The translations under genes were made by a program, and so were the position numbers. A stretch of 64,000 bases of DNA from Physcia stellaris (lineage: Eukaryota > Ascomycota > Lecanoromycetes > Caliciales > Physciaceae): the NCBI GenBank assembly GCA_018902385.1, contig JABSSW010000040.1, positions 372,001-436,000 of the forward strand. Direction: 5' to 3'. Position 1 is the first letter of the stretch, and the number at the start of each line of letters is the position of its first letter. This document shows positions 31,249 to 42,602 of this stretch, piece after piece. The notes beneath the pieces were generated by a model. That model searched no databases. It saw only the letters and a list, made by a program, of their open reading frames with translations, and had not been told where the DNA came from.

Positions 31249-31931
31249 AGGGAGCGTCTATCCGGACTTGAGATCGCTATTTGGACTTGTCAAGATTTTT
31301 ATATTCGATATATCCGGTTTGCAGCACTCACTTTTCAACTCTCGATTTCATTTATTTATTCATTTACTATTCATTTGCGTCGCGATTCAAATTTCTGCTA
31401 TGATCGTTTCTTTTGATACGATCACGAAATTTTTTATTGTTAACGAGTATGAGTCGAAAACAATTTTCAATGTTTTGCTTTTGTCGTCGTTGAAAAAAAT
31501 ATGATTCATGCAATACGATGAAAAATTTATTGATTTCACGACGATCACAATCAATTTAATGCGAATTATCATCGAACGCAAACGAAAAATCAACATCAAT
31601 ACAAATATCAACAAACGAACGAAAATTGATTAAAAAATGAAAAACATGCGAAAAATAAAAAACAAACGAAAAAAAAATTTTTGCGATCGTGCAAATTTCA
31701 TTTGATTGATCGAAATTCTGTTGTTAAATAAAAAATCGAATTTTTTTACATCAATATCAATGCAATTGATTTATTCACGTTAAATTCAATTCGATAACAT
31801 GTACAATCGTGATATGATATTGAATCGTTCAAAATCGAACATTTGAAATCGTATGTTGCAAATCGAATATATCGAATATAAAAAACTTGACAAATTCAAA
31901 TAACGATTTCAAATTCGAATAGACGTTTTCT
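31249..31931. mobile_element. Inverted-repeat DNA element, copy A (MITE-like)
   Basis: This is a 683-bp non-coding element with terminal inverted repeats of about 77 bp (left end AGGGAGCG, right end CGTTTTCT). It shares its whole body with copy B: 31398-31931 matches 35206-35749, interrupted only by different levels of mutation. The left inverted repeat is unmutated and the right one is heavily AT-converted. It lacks any transposase frame, so it is non-autonomous. Confidence 0.78.
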
Positions 31932-32090
31932 ATTATTAAAAAGCGTTTATTCGAATTTGAAATCGCTATTTGAACTTGTTAAAATCTTTATATTCGATAT
32001 ATTCGATTTGCAACATTCATTTTTCAATTTTCGATTTCATTTATTTATTCATTTATTATTCATTTGCGTCGCGATTCAGATTTTTGTTAT

Positions 32091-32262
32091 TGTTACAATC
32101 GTGCGTGATAATCGATATTCATTAAACGAAAATTCTAAAATTAGAAAAAAAAGATGTACAGATGAAAATCGAAATGTTTGATGTAAAATTTGCGAATGTC
32201 AAAATTCTAATCACGTGTTTCTTTCAACTTTGCGACAATGTTTTCAGAACACGCTCGTAACA
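32091..32262 (-). repeat. LTR of the nested element (probable 3' LTR)
   Basis: This 172-bp repeat has TGTTAC/GTAACA inverted ends. The visible differences from 35034-35205 are C/T or G/A transitions in CpT (or ApG) context. Confidence 0.82.
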
Positions 32263-32667
32263 CTATTTTTTTTTCTTTGCAAATTTCGTTTCGAAGCGAT
32301 TATTTTTTTCATATCTTTTTCATCGATCGACGATTTCAGAAATATCGTTGATTGAAACGTGAATAATTGAACAAATCATTGCGAAAACTGAAATGATCGA
32401 AACAAATACAACAAACATGATTTGAAAACGAAAATCGAAAAAACGACGAAAATGTAAACGAAGACGTAAATCGAAATCATGCGAATGAAAATCTTGATGA
32501 AAATCTTAATTGCAAAAATGAAAATCTTGATTGCAAAAAAATGAAAAAAATGTCTAACTTTTTGTATGATGAAATGATCGTTTTTTTTGACAAAATCGAA
32601 ACAAAACAACAGAACGATATCGATTTCGCAAACGTATGTTGCTGAAAATTCTTCGAATTCGAATTTT

Positions 32668-33603
32668 TCAAACTTTGATTAATCGATGTTTTTTGATTGA
32701 TTGCAAACAAAAAATATGCGATGATTCGAAATTGATAAAAAAAATTGAATCGATCAGATTGACGATTTTCAAAACTATGTGAAAAAAAAAACGATTTTGA
32801 TATTGACGTAAATCAAATGATTTCGACTTTTCAGCAAACATGCGACGAAAATCATGAATTGTAAAATACGATTTCGAGAACGATTTTCGAAGCAACGAAA
32901 ATGTTGCGAACGAAATAAACAACGAACATGATGTCGATGCAATTTTCACACGTTTTAATATGCGTTTAAATGTAAATAATGAAAAACGCGAACGCATTTG
33001 TGTAATGACTGATTTTCGAAACATTGTTGTAAATGTTTCGAACGAAATAAATGAAAAAATAAATGATGCAATTGTTACAAAAATGACGAACGAACTAAAT
33101 GAATTTCTCGTCTGTTCTGAAAATGTGACAAATTTAAATATCGAAAATTTTGTTGTTGTTTTTGATGAGATTGATAAAATTGTTGAAATTGAAATGTTTG
33201 TTGAAATTGAAATGTTGCTTTTATTTTTTTCTTTATTGAAATTTCGTTTCGAAACTTTAATTATTTCACTTTTCATTGATTTGATGTGATGTTGACAAAC
33301 ATGTTCGTGAAACTTGTTGTTCGATTCGAAAATTTTCTCGCAATGTTTGCAAACGACTTTCTTGCAAATTGATTGATTATGTTGCAACAAACGAATCAAA
33401 AACGAAAAAAACGCGAAACAATTGAGACACGAATGATATTGCGACGAAAAAGTAAATAAAATAAACGAATTCGATGCGAAAATCTCGAATTTCGAAAAAA
33501 AAAATCTGCAAAAAATTTCGTAAAAAATGCAATGATCAAGATTTCTAGTCACTCGCTTAAATTTTTTTTGACGATTTCGCTTTGATTTTGTTTCTTGTAT
33601 CAA
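32668..33603 (-). pseudogene. Decayed gag-like frame with a C2H2 zinc-finger motif
   Basis: This 311-codon minus-strand open frame includes CKHCEKIFESNNKFHEHVCQHH, a C..C(x12)H(x3-4)H arrangement seen in the nucleic-acid-binding part of some fungal retroelement proteins. The rest is Ser/Phe/Ile/Lys-rich, as expected after C-to-T mutation. There is no Gly, Pro or Trp. The frame probably survived because this mutation type leaves CAA and CAG codons intact. No functional protein is expected. Confidence 0.55.
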
Positions 33604-33899
33604 ATCAATGCAAAATCACGTAAACAATCAAATAACAAAATCAACAAATCTGACTTTCGATATTGATGTTGACGTTGTCGAAATTGTTGCAAAAAATTCG
33701 CAATTTCGCAAAACAGATTGAATTTCTAAATATCGCACAGAAAAGTTGCATCGAAATAATCGAAATTTGCAACAATTGAAATGAATTTGACGATTTCGAA
33801 AATTTCGAACTCGATTCGCTTGACGATTTCGAAAGTTTTCAATTTTGTTTGTTTGACGATTTTTTTCATGATTTCTGAAATTTCGAGTTTCGCTGTTTC

Positions 33900-34810
33900 G
33901 AAATGTAAAACGAGCGAACAATCAAATGATTTCTGAAAATGCTTTTTGAACGATTTCTTACAATTTCACTGAAATATCGATAGATAACAATGAATACATT
34001 TCGCTGTAACATTGTCGTAGTTTTGAAAGTCAACGACGATTATTAGCTTTTTAGCTCTATTATCAACAAAAGTCGTTGATTCGTCTCAATTCTGTAAACT
34101 CGCTAATTTGTCTTCGTATGTGTTCAGAAATTCGACGAGTGAAACAAAAACAAAAAAAAATTCGATTTTCGACTCTGCAACAATGTTTTCTTCGTAAAAT
34201 TGTAAAGCGAATGAGCAATGAAATAATTTCTGAATATGTTTTTTTAAAAATTCTTTGCAATCATTGCAGAATAATTCTAGCGAGCAATGAATACATCTTG
34301 CAATGACTTCACATCAATCATCGTCATTAAATTCAGCGACGATCATGATTTCGTTGTTAAAACTTTTAAAACGATTTCAATTTCAATTATCGATTTGTAA
34401 ACTTGTCAGTCGCTCTTTGTATGTGCTCAAAAATTTGACGAAAAAAGTGAAAATTGTTTTCGATGAAGATTTTCGATACAAATTCATGACGTGCATTTTC
34501 GATCGAAAACAAAAAAAACGCGTCGATTTGACTTGCAAACGCGTATGTTTTGATCAAATATCTCAAATTGTGATGAGAATGCTCGTGCAAATTCTGAAAA
34601 AAATGAATTGTTGACGAACGAATCGATGAATCGTTTCGAACGAAATTGAAAAAAACGCGTTAATTTGACTGACGAACGCGTATAATTCAAAATCTTTTTC
34701 GAATTGTAATGAATAAAATACTCGTGCAATCGTTGAAGAAATTGCCGAACAAATAAATAAATAAATAAATGTTGATTGCTCGTGCGATTGTTGACGAGCG
34801 AATTCAATTA
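33900..34810. repeat. Diverged tandem repeats inside the nested LTR element
   Basis: Several related units recur. 34507-34620 and 34648-34752 share ACGCG, GACTTGC/GACTGAC, ACGCGTAT, CTCGTGCAA and further bases at similar spacing, with a third partial unit near 34774. 33910-34000 and 34210-34300 share TTTCTGAA.ATG and AGCAATGAATACAT-like strings. Minus-strand relics include RLHEYFIHY, again zinc-finger-like, suggesting an array of finger modules. The boundaries are approximate. Confidence 0.45.
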
Positions 34811-35033
34811 AAAACGATCAATGAAATTGTACGATCTGTTGAATAAAATCGTATTGATGAACAATTGATTTTGCAATTGATAAATCAAATATCTGATTCT
34901 TGATTGATTGATTCGATAAAATCGTTGATTGATGATTTCACTCAATCGTGTTGCTTTTCTTCGATCACTGATGATTAAAAAAACGTATACAAGTACACGT
35001 TTTCTGTTGAATAGAAATGAAATTTTAGAATAA

Positions 35034-35205
35034 TGTTACAGTCGTGCGTGATAATCGATATTCATTAAACGAAAATTCTAAAACTAAAAAGAAAAAATGT
35101 ACAGATGAAAATCGAAATGTCTGATGTAAAGTTTGCGAATGTCAAAATTCTAATCACGTGTTTTTTTCAGTTCTGCGACAATGTTTTCAGAACACGCTCG
35201 TAACA
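35034..35205 (-). repeat. LTR of the nested element (probable 5' LTR)
   Basis: This 172-bp partner of 32091-32262 is followed directly by ACTATGATCG, which resumes the copy-B sequence. Confidence 0.82.
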
Positions 35206-35859
35206 ACTATGATCGTTTTTTTTGATACGATCACGAAATTTTTTATTGTTAACGAATATGAGTCGAAAACAATTTTCAATGTTTTGTTTTCATCGTCGTT
35301 GAAAAAAATATGATTCATGCAATACGATGAAAAATTTATTGATTTTACGATGATCATAATCAATTCAATGCGAATTATCATCGAACGCAAACGAAAAATC
35401 AATATCAATACAAATATCAACAAGCGAACGAAAATTGATTAAAAAATGAAAAACATGCGAAAAATAAAAAGCAAACAAAAAAAAAAAATTTTTTGCGATC
35501 GTGCAAATTTCATTTGATTGATCGAAATTTTGTTATTAAATAAAAAATCGAATTTTTTTTACATCAATATCAATGCAATTGATTTATTCACGTTAAATTC
35601 AATTCGATAACATGTACAATCGTGATATGATGTTGAATCGTTCAGAATCGAACATTTGAAATCGTAAAATATGCTGCAAGCCGAATATACCGGATATGAA
35701 GGGCTTGGCAAGTCCAAATAGCGATCTCAAGTCCGGATAGGCGCTTCCTAAAGTAAACAAACTTGCAATCACGCTAAAGCGCGGCACGGAGATTCGGCGA
35801 AACCCGTCATTCGCTCTTTGTTGATACTGAACATTCTCCGTAAACACACTTTCACAGAC

Positions 35860-37298
35860 ATGGATCGACGAACTCATGAGAGTCCTATGGACTTCCAATG
35901 GCAATCAGGACATGGGCCATCCTCCGCTGATTCACCGTTCGTGAAGCAAAATAATAATATCATGCAATCTCAGCAAGGCCCTCTGGGCCAGAAGCGTACG
36001 TTGACTATGCTTATCTCTTCACCAAAGGGGGGCTTCTAACGCTGACAAGCAATGGCGCAGGCGATTTTGACCACTTCGACTCACCTCAGAAGCCTTCACT
36101 ACCTGCTCTACAGAAACCAAACGTGGCACCTTCTTTTGCTCCCTCAACGCCCAATATAAAGTTTTTAAACTCATTCCGCAATGCTGCGTTTACCACGCCT
36201 CGGCGAACGATTGATACGGACTTCTCCTCCGGCCCCGAGTACCAGTCCTCACCTCTTGCGGATAACGAAGATACACCCGAGCAGCCTAAGAGAAGTGGTG
36301 CAGCTCCCACTAACGGCACCCTCGTCATGTTTCAAGGCAAAACATCTGAGAAGGGATCACCTAGCAAGAACTTCACTCGCCCGTGTACACCGGGATGGGG
36401 CGAGCGCAAACCTTACGTAAGCACTGCTGTAAGTCGTAGAGGGCTAAAGCGTCGGCGTCGAGATGTCGAAGGTCGAGATACACGTCTTGCACGGAGACGA
36501 CCAAGCGATGATTCAGATTACGAGGGTCATGATCTATCTCTTGGCAACTCCGCTCCTCCAAAGACCACTACGCCGCCACAGGAGATTGGTATCATACCAT
36601 CCATACTCACGTTTGTAGACGCGCATCCAGATCTGCCCGATGTCCTCTCACGCTACGCCCAATTCATGCTGAACTTATTCTTTGTGGGGTTACTAATGTT
36701 CATCGTCTATTGTTTCTTCGCAACGATCCGCTCGGATGTAGACGAGGCCTCGCGAGAAGTCGCCGCGGAAACCATGGCAGAGATGGTAGCCTGCACAAGA
36801 GAATTCAAGTCCAACAAATGCGACAGCGCGGACCGTGTGCCAGCCATGGAGAGTATGTGTAACAGCTGGCAGAAATGCATGGATAGGGATCCGGCAATGG
36901 TCGGCAGAGCTCGGGTCAGCGCTCAGACATTTGCAGAGATTATCACTAGTTTTGCGGAAGGAATCTCCTACAAGACAATGGTATGTAAATTATCTGATTT
37001 ATGCGTACCACATAGTAAAGCTAACACTTCTTCGCAGTTCTTCTGTACTATCTTGTTCTTGGGCTTCTGGGGCATCTCCAATGTCAGTCTGTCTGTTTTC
37101 AGGCACAAGCGACAACACTATGAGCCAGACTTTCAAAACAGAAATCCTAATCCACAACAGGTGGGTCTATCTCGCGGTGGGTCAGACGCATACTTTCAGT
37201 ACCCAGGTCAAAAAGCGCAAGTTAGTATGGGTATATCGAATCAGGGGTACGGCAGGGAAGAAACGGAGTCACCTGGAAAGCAATCGGGATACCGATGA
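35860..37298 (+). CDS. BRL1: Nuclear envelope protein, Brl1/Brr6 family
   Basis: Brl1/Brr6 proteins span the nuclear envelope and assist nuclear pore assembly and membrane lipid balance. Exons 35860-35995, 36061-36980 and 37038-37298 give 438 residues. A disordered Ser/Pro-rich N-terminus precedes the conserved core: a membrane segment (LNLFFVGLLMFIVYCFFATI), then the four-Cys luminal domain (CTREFKSNKCDS, RVPAMESMCNSWQKCM), RARVSAQTFAEIITSF..GISYKTM, and a second membrane segment (FFCTILFLGFWGI). The 39-bp segment after NPQQ could be an optional in-frame intron. The gene starts only 110 bp from the transposon end at 35749. Confidence 0.93.
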
Positions 37299-38208
37299 AG
37301 TAATATGGGATAATCGGTCATCAGATGTTCCATTGGCTTTACCTCGGCGCACTGTGCCACTGTACATACGTATCCTCATCGTGTATGTTGGTCGCCAAGA
37401 TGAAACAATCATAAGGCTCTCCTGATGTGAAGGCCAAGGGAATCCTCTCTTATAAACGGCAGTCTACTCCTTCTGACCTCCACTTCAAGTTCCCTGTTTT
37501 CACTCGGATACTCAAGACTTGCGCTTGAGTTATCTTTCTGGTAGAAGTCTTTCTTCAAGCCAAACTGTCAACTATCGTCTTGCCTTCTTTCGGGTCCGCA
37601 CAGCTGGGCTTTGCTTATCCTTTGCCTAGGCCTTCATCTAGACTCACTGCTAATCTTCAACGCATGGTGTGCCGACTTCATCTTCTGTGAATTCTCAACA
37701 TTACTATTCCAGCAGGGTGAACAAACAATACTCCGACTCGAAAGATTCTTCAAACTCAAGGCTTCCTTCATATTGCATTGGTTACAACAGTACCAAAATG
37801 CCGGTTTTGACAAGGGGATTACCTGTCTTCGGCAATATATTGGTTTTCAAGGCGAGCGACCATTGTATCACCCCGCATGAACGGAATTGAGTGCTGATTC
37901 TAGAATGAGTGATGGTTGGCCGGCGTAGGGATAACTTCGAATCTAAATCTCTACTCGTAATAGGTTCATAAGTGACACCTGAGACATGGCTATATTGATG
38001 GAGAAATCGAGTCACCATTGAAGCGACAACGTTATTGTAGGGGGTCAACGATGATTTGAGAGAACCATCGCTCCAAATGAATAATCTACTGACACTCTTA
38101 AGCTATAATTACTCAGCGCTCAGTGTAGGCGGGTTTCATCTTCGCTTTCATCGTCGTCTTGTCAAAGAACTCCGCTAATGTCTTGGGGGTTCGGGGTTTC
38201 TTCAATCC
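37299..38208. other. Convergent intergenic region
   Basis: This lies between the 3' ends of the Brl1/Brr6 and TMEM16 genes. Plus-strand frames at 37611-37890 have no recognisable content and no good splice partners. I see no supported gene. Confidence 0.45.
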
Positions 38209-40595
38209 TCACTGAGTCTTCTTCCCCTCGGCAGGTGCCATCTTCTCAATCAAACCAGCGCCAACCTTGGCGCTCTCTTCCCATCCTTGTTGCCGCTTCC
38301 AGAAATGGTCCTGGGGGCCCATGGTGTGGAGGCTTCCCTGCCGTGCATCCTCTTCTAAGCTTGCGCGGGTAATCTTTTCCTCCGAGTGGCTCGGTGGTAG
38401 ATCCAAAGCGTTTTCGCCAAGTGTCTCCTGGAGATACCGCTTACGCACCATGAACCTTTCACCACGCTCCTTTTCCATGCCCGGTGAATTTATCTTGGAT
38501 ATTGCCGTCTGCACGCCCATGCGTAACAGGAGGTAAAAGTGCTCGGAAAAGAAAATAGTGAGTAGCAGAGCCCATCCTTTGATGGTGCTGGGGTTGCCGT
38601 CTGGTCCTAAGCCATCGTTGCTGAACAGATAAACAAGCGCTGCACTGGTGATGCTGCCGAGCCAGGTCAAGAAACCCAGACTATCTAACCATGGGCCGAT
38701 ACTGTCGGCACGGAAGGGCGTAGGACGTTGCATCTCTAAACAAATCTTTGCTGCATCCGAGCGAAGTTCAATCCAATTATTGATAATGAATGAAACAGGC
38801 GTCAGAGGCCAAACAACGGAGAAGAGGGAGAGATATCCATATTGTACAACCATTTCTCTCAGGTCCGTGGTCACATCGTAAGAATCCAACGTGGCTTCGT
38901 TACGGACTCGTTTAAGGAATTCAGCCTCTTCGGGTATATCCTGAACAGTAGACCCTGGAGACGCTCCACCCTTCTTCGCTGCGCGCTCGGTCTTCATCTC
39001 TTGATACTTCGAGAAGCCGCGGCGCTTGATTATAGGAACAAGTGTTTCCATGGCAAAGTTCACAATTTGAGCTGTGACGGTGAAGTAGATGACTTGCTTT
39101 CGCAAGCGTGCGGGATTGATCTCGAAGCCAGCCTTTGGTGTTTGCAACTGCTTCTCATTCTCCGCAAAGGGCCTGGCCGTCAGACTGAAGATATCAAGGT
39201 ACGGTACGATCAAGCTACCGAATGGCACGTAGATGAAGGCGGTGAGAAGAATAGGCAGGTAGGACGTGACGAAGTTCAAGACAAAGATTTTCTGGGTCAT
39301 CGCCGCTTCATAGCCTTCGTGGGTTTCGTAGTTCTCGTAATTGTTTAGCTGTGTCGCAACACTAGTCAACAACGTTGTGAGTGTAGGTATTAAGGTCGTA
39401 AGCAGGCCTGTTGGTAGAAAAACCTATGCACCATTAGAATCTACAGGACACTTTTGTGGATGATTAAAGGCGGTACCAGTATACTCTTGAACGGCCCATT
39501 GTAAATTTCAGAGAGGAAAACCTCGATTCCAAAACAAACAGCAATAAGGGTACCTAAAGCTAGACAAGCAAGTAAAGCGAAAGGTACTTGAAGAGCTTGT
39601 CTTCCCAACCTTTTTGTGGCTGGAAAGATCTGCACTGTCTCGCCAGTAACAGGGTCTTGGATTTCCTTTTCATGCTGGAACTCACGTCTTTTCTGCTGCA
39701 TGGCCGAGACTCCCTTGACACCCCATCGGACCCCCAGATCTAATTCTTGACGCTTCCAGTATTCGATGAAGATAACACACCACAGGCCGTTGACGATCGC
39801 ATATATGGAAGAGAAGTAACCCAATAAAACCCATGCGGAAAAACCGAATGCTGCAGGAAACATTAAGAATTGGAAATATGATTGAGTAAATGCAAAATAG
39901 TAGGCAACCTGTAAGAGAGTTCAGCGTGTTACGATTTAGAGTTAGTGCTACTGGCAACTTACCTTCTCACCAAGGCGATCCCTGATATCGTCGAGATCTT
40001 CGGACTTTAGGAAAGTAGTAGTGCTCCATTTCTTCATCCATTCTTTATTAAACTTGTGATCATGAAGAGGAAAGACGGACTCGACATTTTTCCATTGTTC
40101 CTGGCCAGGTGTGATCCCAGCACCGCCGTCTTCCCTGCGATCTGTGATCATCTGATAGACAATGCGGTATCGCTCCGCCTCGGTGAGTGGCTGTCGCGTC
40201 AAGGAAGAATGAGCCTCTCGATCAGGTTGAGCTGCTCGGACTCCGTAGAGCCAATCCCGAACCCTGCCAACGGTGAGCGATCTACTTGAAGGCAAATCCG
40301 TCGATCTACAGACCTTGACTTGTAGACATGTCTATTCAAAACCTTGTTTGAAGATGGCTTGACAAACACAAGAAGAGAGCAATTATCGCCGGTTCTGACC
40401 TCGATCTGTAGCCCTACTCGAGCCAATGCTTGCACAAGCCTCGCAAAGTCGTCCCTCGCCTCGGCTTTATCTGGAACCCATATCAGGAGAATCTTGCGCG
40501 AAGCTCTTGCGCTACATACCGGTATCAGTGAAACGGTAGACAATCACATAATCGACATCGAAATTGGCGTGTAGAGCGTTGACGTGTGCGGCCAT
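38209..40595 (-). CDS. TMEM16/anoctamin-family protein (Ist2-like scramblase)
   Basis: The 726-residue membrane protein is the length of fungal TMEM16 lipid scramblases such as the Aspergillus and Nectria proteins. Exons are 40595-40520, 40470-40314, 40263-39963, 39908-39477 and 39423-38209. Landmarks are ANFDVDYVI and FARLVQALARVGLQIEVR in the N-terminal cytosolic domain, LTEAERYRIVYQMIT, LGEKVAYYFAFTQSYFQFL spanning an intron, FIEYWKRQELDLGVRWGV, NNYENYETHEGYEAAMTQK and YGYLSLFSVVWPLTPV. Ten membrane spans are likely. In yeast, Ist2 also tethers cortical ER to the plasma membrane through a long tail; the C-terminus here is shorter and not strongly basic, so tethering is doubtful. Confidence 0.93.
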
Positions 40596-41154
40596 GCTTC
40601 AAAGTTCGCTGGTGCTATAGCATGAAGGGGCTATTGAATCAGGCAAAGGCTGGCTTCGGTCAAAGCTACTTTGCATTTATGAGTGTGCCGCACAGTTGTG
40701 AAAAAGTTGCCGTGACATGCAGAGGAACTTGGAAGAGCCTTGTACGAGGTACGTCATTGTGCATCAATATTAATGCAGATCATCGCTGTAACATAATAAT
40801 GTACATACTCCGTAAGGGTCAACCTTTGCTCCTTCTGCATCTACGGATTCCTGCCATTGGAATAATAATAATGATTCCTGTGAACCATTCCTACTAATAA
40901 TCTTCTGCTCGTATCGTTGACAATGCTTGACTAGCCGACAAACTTTCATAACAGCAATCTATATCACATCTTTGCACAAGCTGAGCTTCACAAAAGTCCC
41001 CAAGCGTCCCATGGAACTTCATCTATGAGTATACTAGCACTGCAACGGCTTCACGTCTTGGGTATTTGATCGTCTCTTGCATCTTGAAAAACTCGCGGGG
41101 ACTTCCGTCTGCTCAGCATCCATCTTCATTCGTCCACTTTCCTCCAGTAGTACC
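40596..41154. other. Divergent promoter region
   Basis: This lies between the TMEM16 gene (minus) and the metallophosphoesterase gene (plus). It contains a TAATAATAATAATGA-type run near 40863. No gene is evident. Confidence 0.5.
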
Positions 41155-42156
41155 ATGTTTTGGCATTTGCGAGCGCCATCGTCTCCCTTTGATCCTCCTC
41201 CTTTACTTTACTCAATCTTCACCTCTCCCCTTACCTTCATCATACATCAGACATATCACTTTCTTCTCTTACTTCGTGGGCCCTCATATTCCATATCGCA
41301 TAAATCGGCACGCATTCGTCTCGTATGTATTTCAGACACACACACTCTCAAACCCTGTACAGCAAGCTCGACTACAGGGGCAGAAACCGTAGCCCTACCT
41401 TCGGGCGACGTCCTTATCCACGCTGGCGACCTCTCAAATGATGGATCCTTCTCTGCTATCCAGGATCAAATCTCGTGGCTCTCGTCTCTCCCGTATGAGC
41501 ACAAGATCGTTATAGCGGGCAACCACGACAGCTATTTTGATCCTCGCTCCAGGCACCTGGATGATCGACACAGACTTATAGATTGGGGCTCGGTCCACTA
41601 CCTACAACACAGAACCCTCACCCTTGATTTTCCTCATCACGGTGGACGAAAACTGCATCTCTACGGTGCCCCCCAAATCCCCGCGTGTGGCGGGATAGAA
41701 TTTGCCTTCCAGTATCCGCGCGGTGAGGACGCTTGGTCTGGCACCATCCCACTAGGAACAGATGTACTGATCACCCATACGCCTCCCAAATACTATTTGG
41801 ACCTGCCGAATGCTATGGGCTGTGAGTGGTTGCTGAAGGAAGTCTGGAGGGTTCGACCACAGATCCATGTCTTTGGCCATGTTCATGCCGGTTTTGGGAA
41901 ACAGCGAGTGTGGTGGGATGGGGCGCAGAAGGCTTATGAACGAACCCGAGGAAGGAGAAGGAACTGGTATGTAGCGGACTTCATGGATTTCAGGACATGG
42001 ATAGATGGATTGAAGATAATATTTTGGGGCTTATTGGGAATTCTGTGGAGTAGGATATGGGGTGGCGAGAAAAGCGGAGGGCTTATGATTAACGCGGCTC
42101 TGATGTATAATAATTCAGGGCGATTGGGAAATTCTCCGACTGCGGTTGATGTATGA
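41155..42156 (+). CDS. Calcineurin-like metallophosphoesterase (MPPED-like)
   Basis: The single-exon gene encodes 333 residues. Dimetal-site motifs appear in order: CISDTH, HAGDLSNDG, AGNHDSYFD, ITHTPP and FGHVHAG. The sequence between them (LPSGDVLIHAGDL, WLSSLPYEHKIVIAGNHD) matches the MPPED1/2-type subgroup of small phosphoesterases rather than PP1/PP2 phosphatases. A hydrophobic N-terminal stretch (LTFIIHQTYHFLLLL) may be a membrane anchor, and a second hydrophobic segment (LKIIFWGLLGILWSRIW) lies near the C-terminus. The substrate is unknown. ATG 41155 is chosen because the frame upstream has no other ATG. Confidence 0.88.
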   Translation: MFWHLRAPSSPFDPPPLLYSIFTSPLTFIIHQTYHFLLLLRGPSYSISHKSARIRLVCISDTHTLKPCTASSTTGAETVALPSGDVLIHAGDLSNDGSFSAIQDQISWLSSLPYEHKIVIAGNHDSYFDPRSRHLDDRHRLIDWGSVHYLQHRTLTLDFPHHGGRKLHLYGAPQIPACGGIEFAFQYPRGEDAWSGTIPLGTDVLITHTPPKYYLDLPNAMGCEWLLKEVWRVRPQIHVFGHVHAGFGKQRVWWDGAQKAYERTRGRRRNWYVADFMDFRTWIDGLKIIFWGLLGILWSRIWGGEKSGGLMINAALMYNNSGRLGNSPTAVDV

Positions 42157-42602
42157 GTCTCGTCACCGTTTCTCGTGGTCCTCAAACCAGTATGGGTCAG
42201 CGAAAAGGCGAGTTCGAAGTATTGCACGCACAATTATCCGAGAGCTGTTTCCCACAACGCCCGTCGATGGACTTCTACCACACACGTAGGTCACAGGCTG
42301 GTACCCAAAGGTGCAGTTTCTTCTATTAGGCAGCCGACGGCCCCATTCGGGACGACACCAAGGGACATATTCACCCGTGTCGCAGTTTCATGCTCTGTTC
42401 CAAACAGGAGTGTGCGTCATATAAGATAAAATGGTAACCTCAATACCGGAAAATTCCGTAGTCCCCGTGCAGTAGCGCAGATTCATCATGCCAGTTCATG
42501 GAACAATTACAGTATTATGACCGAATCCCAGGGGCTTACATATGTACAGGCTACCAAGACTGGCAAATATTATATGATCCAATACACAAAGGTCAGCTCG
42601 GT
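42157..42602. other. Convergent intergenic region
   Basis: This contains the 3' flanks of the phosphoesterase and cytochrome b2 genes. Nothing coding is recognisable. Confidence 0.5.

Larger units (their letters stand above)
32091..35205 (-). mobile_element. Short LTR element nested in copy B (non-autonomous)
   Basis: Two 172-bp LTRs (32091-32262 and 35034-35205, both TGTTAC..GTAACA) flank 2.77 kb. The 5-bp flanks GTTAT and ACTAT are both one CpT-type change away from GCTAT, the uninterrupted target seen in copy A. A purine-rich tract on the minus strand next to 32263 suggests minus orientation. I find no RT, RNase H or integrase relic. The main frame (32668-33603) carries a zinc-finger-like motif, so this resembles a LARD or TRIM derivative. 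Confidence 0.8.
31938..35749. mobile_element. Inverted-repeat DNA element, copy B, split by an LTR element
   Basis: Copy B starts AAAAAGCG (31938), six bases (ATTATT) after copy A, and ends CGCTTCCT (35749). Without the nested insertion (32091-35205) and its 5-bp duplication it is 692 bp, nearly the same as copy A. AAAGTA occurs at 31243-31248 and 35750-35755, so the A-plus-B pair appears to be flanked as one unit by a 6-bp target duplication. The right inverted repeat is unmutated, while the left one is AT-converted. Confidence 0.75.

Noticed and set aside
32960-33289. 109-codon plus-strand acidic frame in the nested LTR element
   Set aside because: It is antisense to the Ser/Phe/Lys-rich zinc-finger frame, and its Glu/Ile/Asn bias follows from the AT-converted composition.
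37611-37890. Plus-strand frames between the Brl1/Brr6 and TMEM16 genes
   Set aside because: Two overlapping frames, no family motif and no splice partners, in a convergent 3' region.
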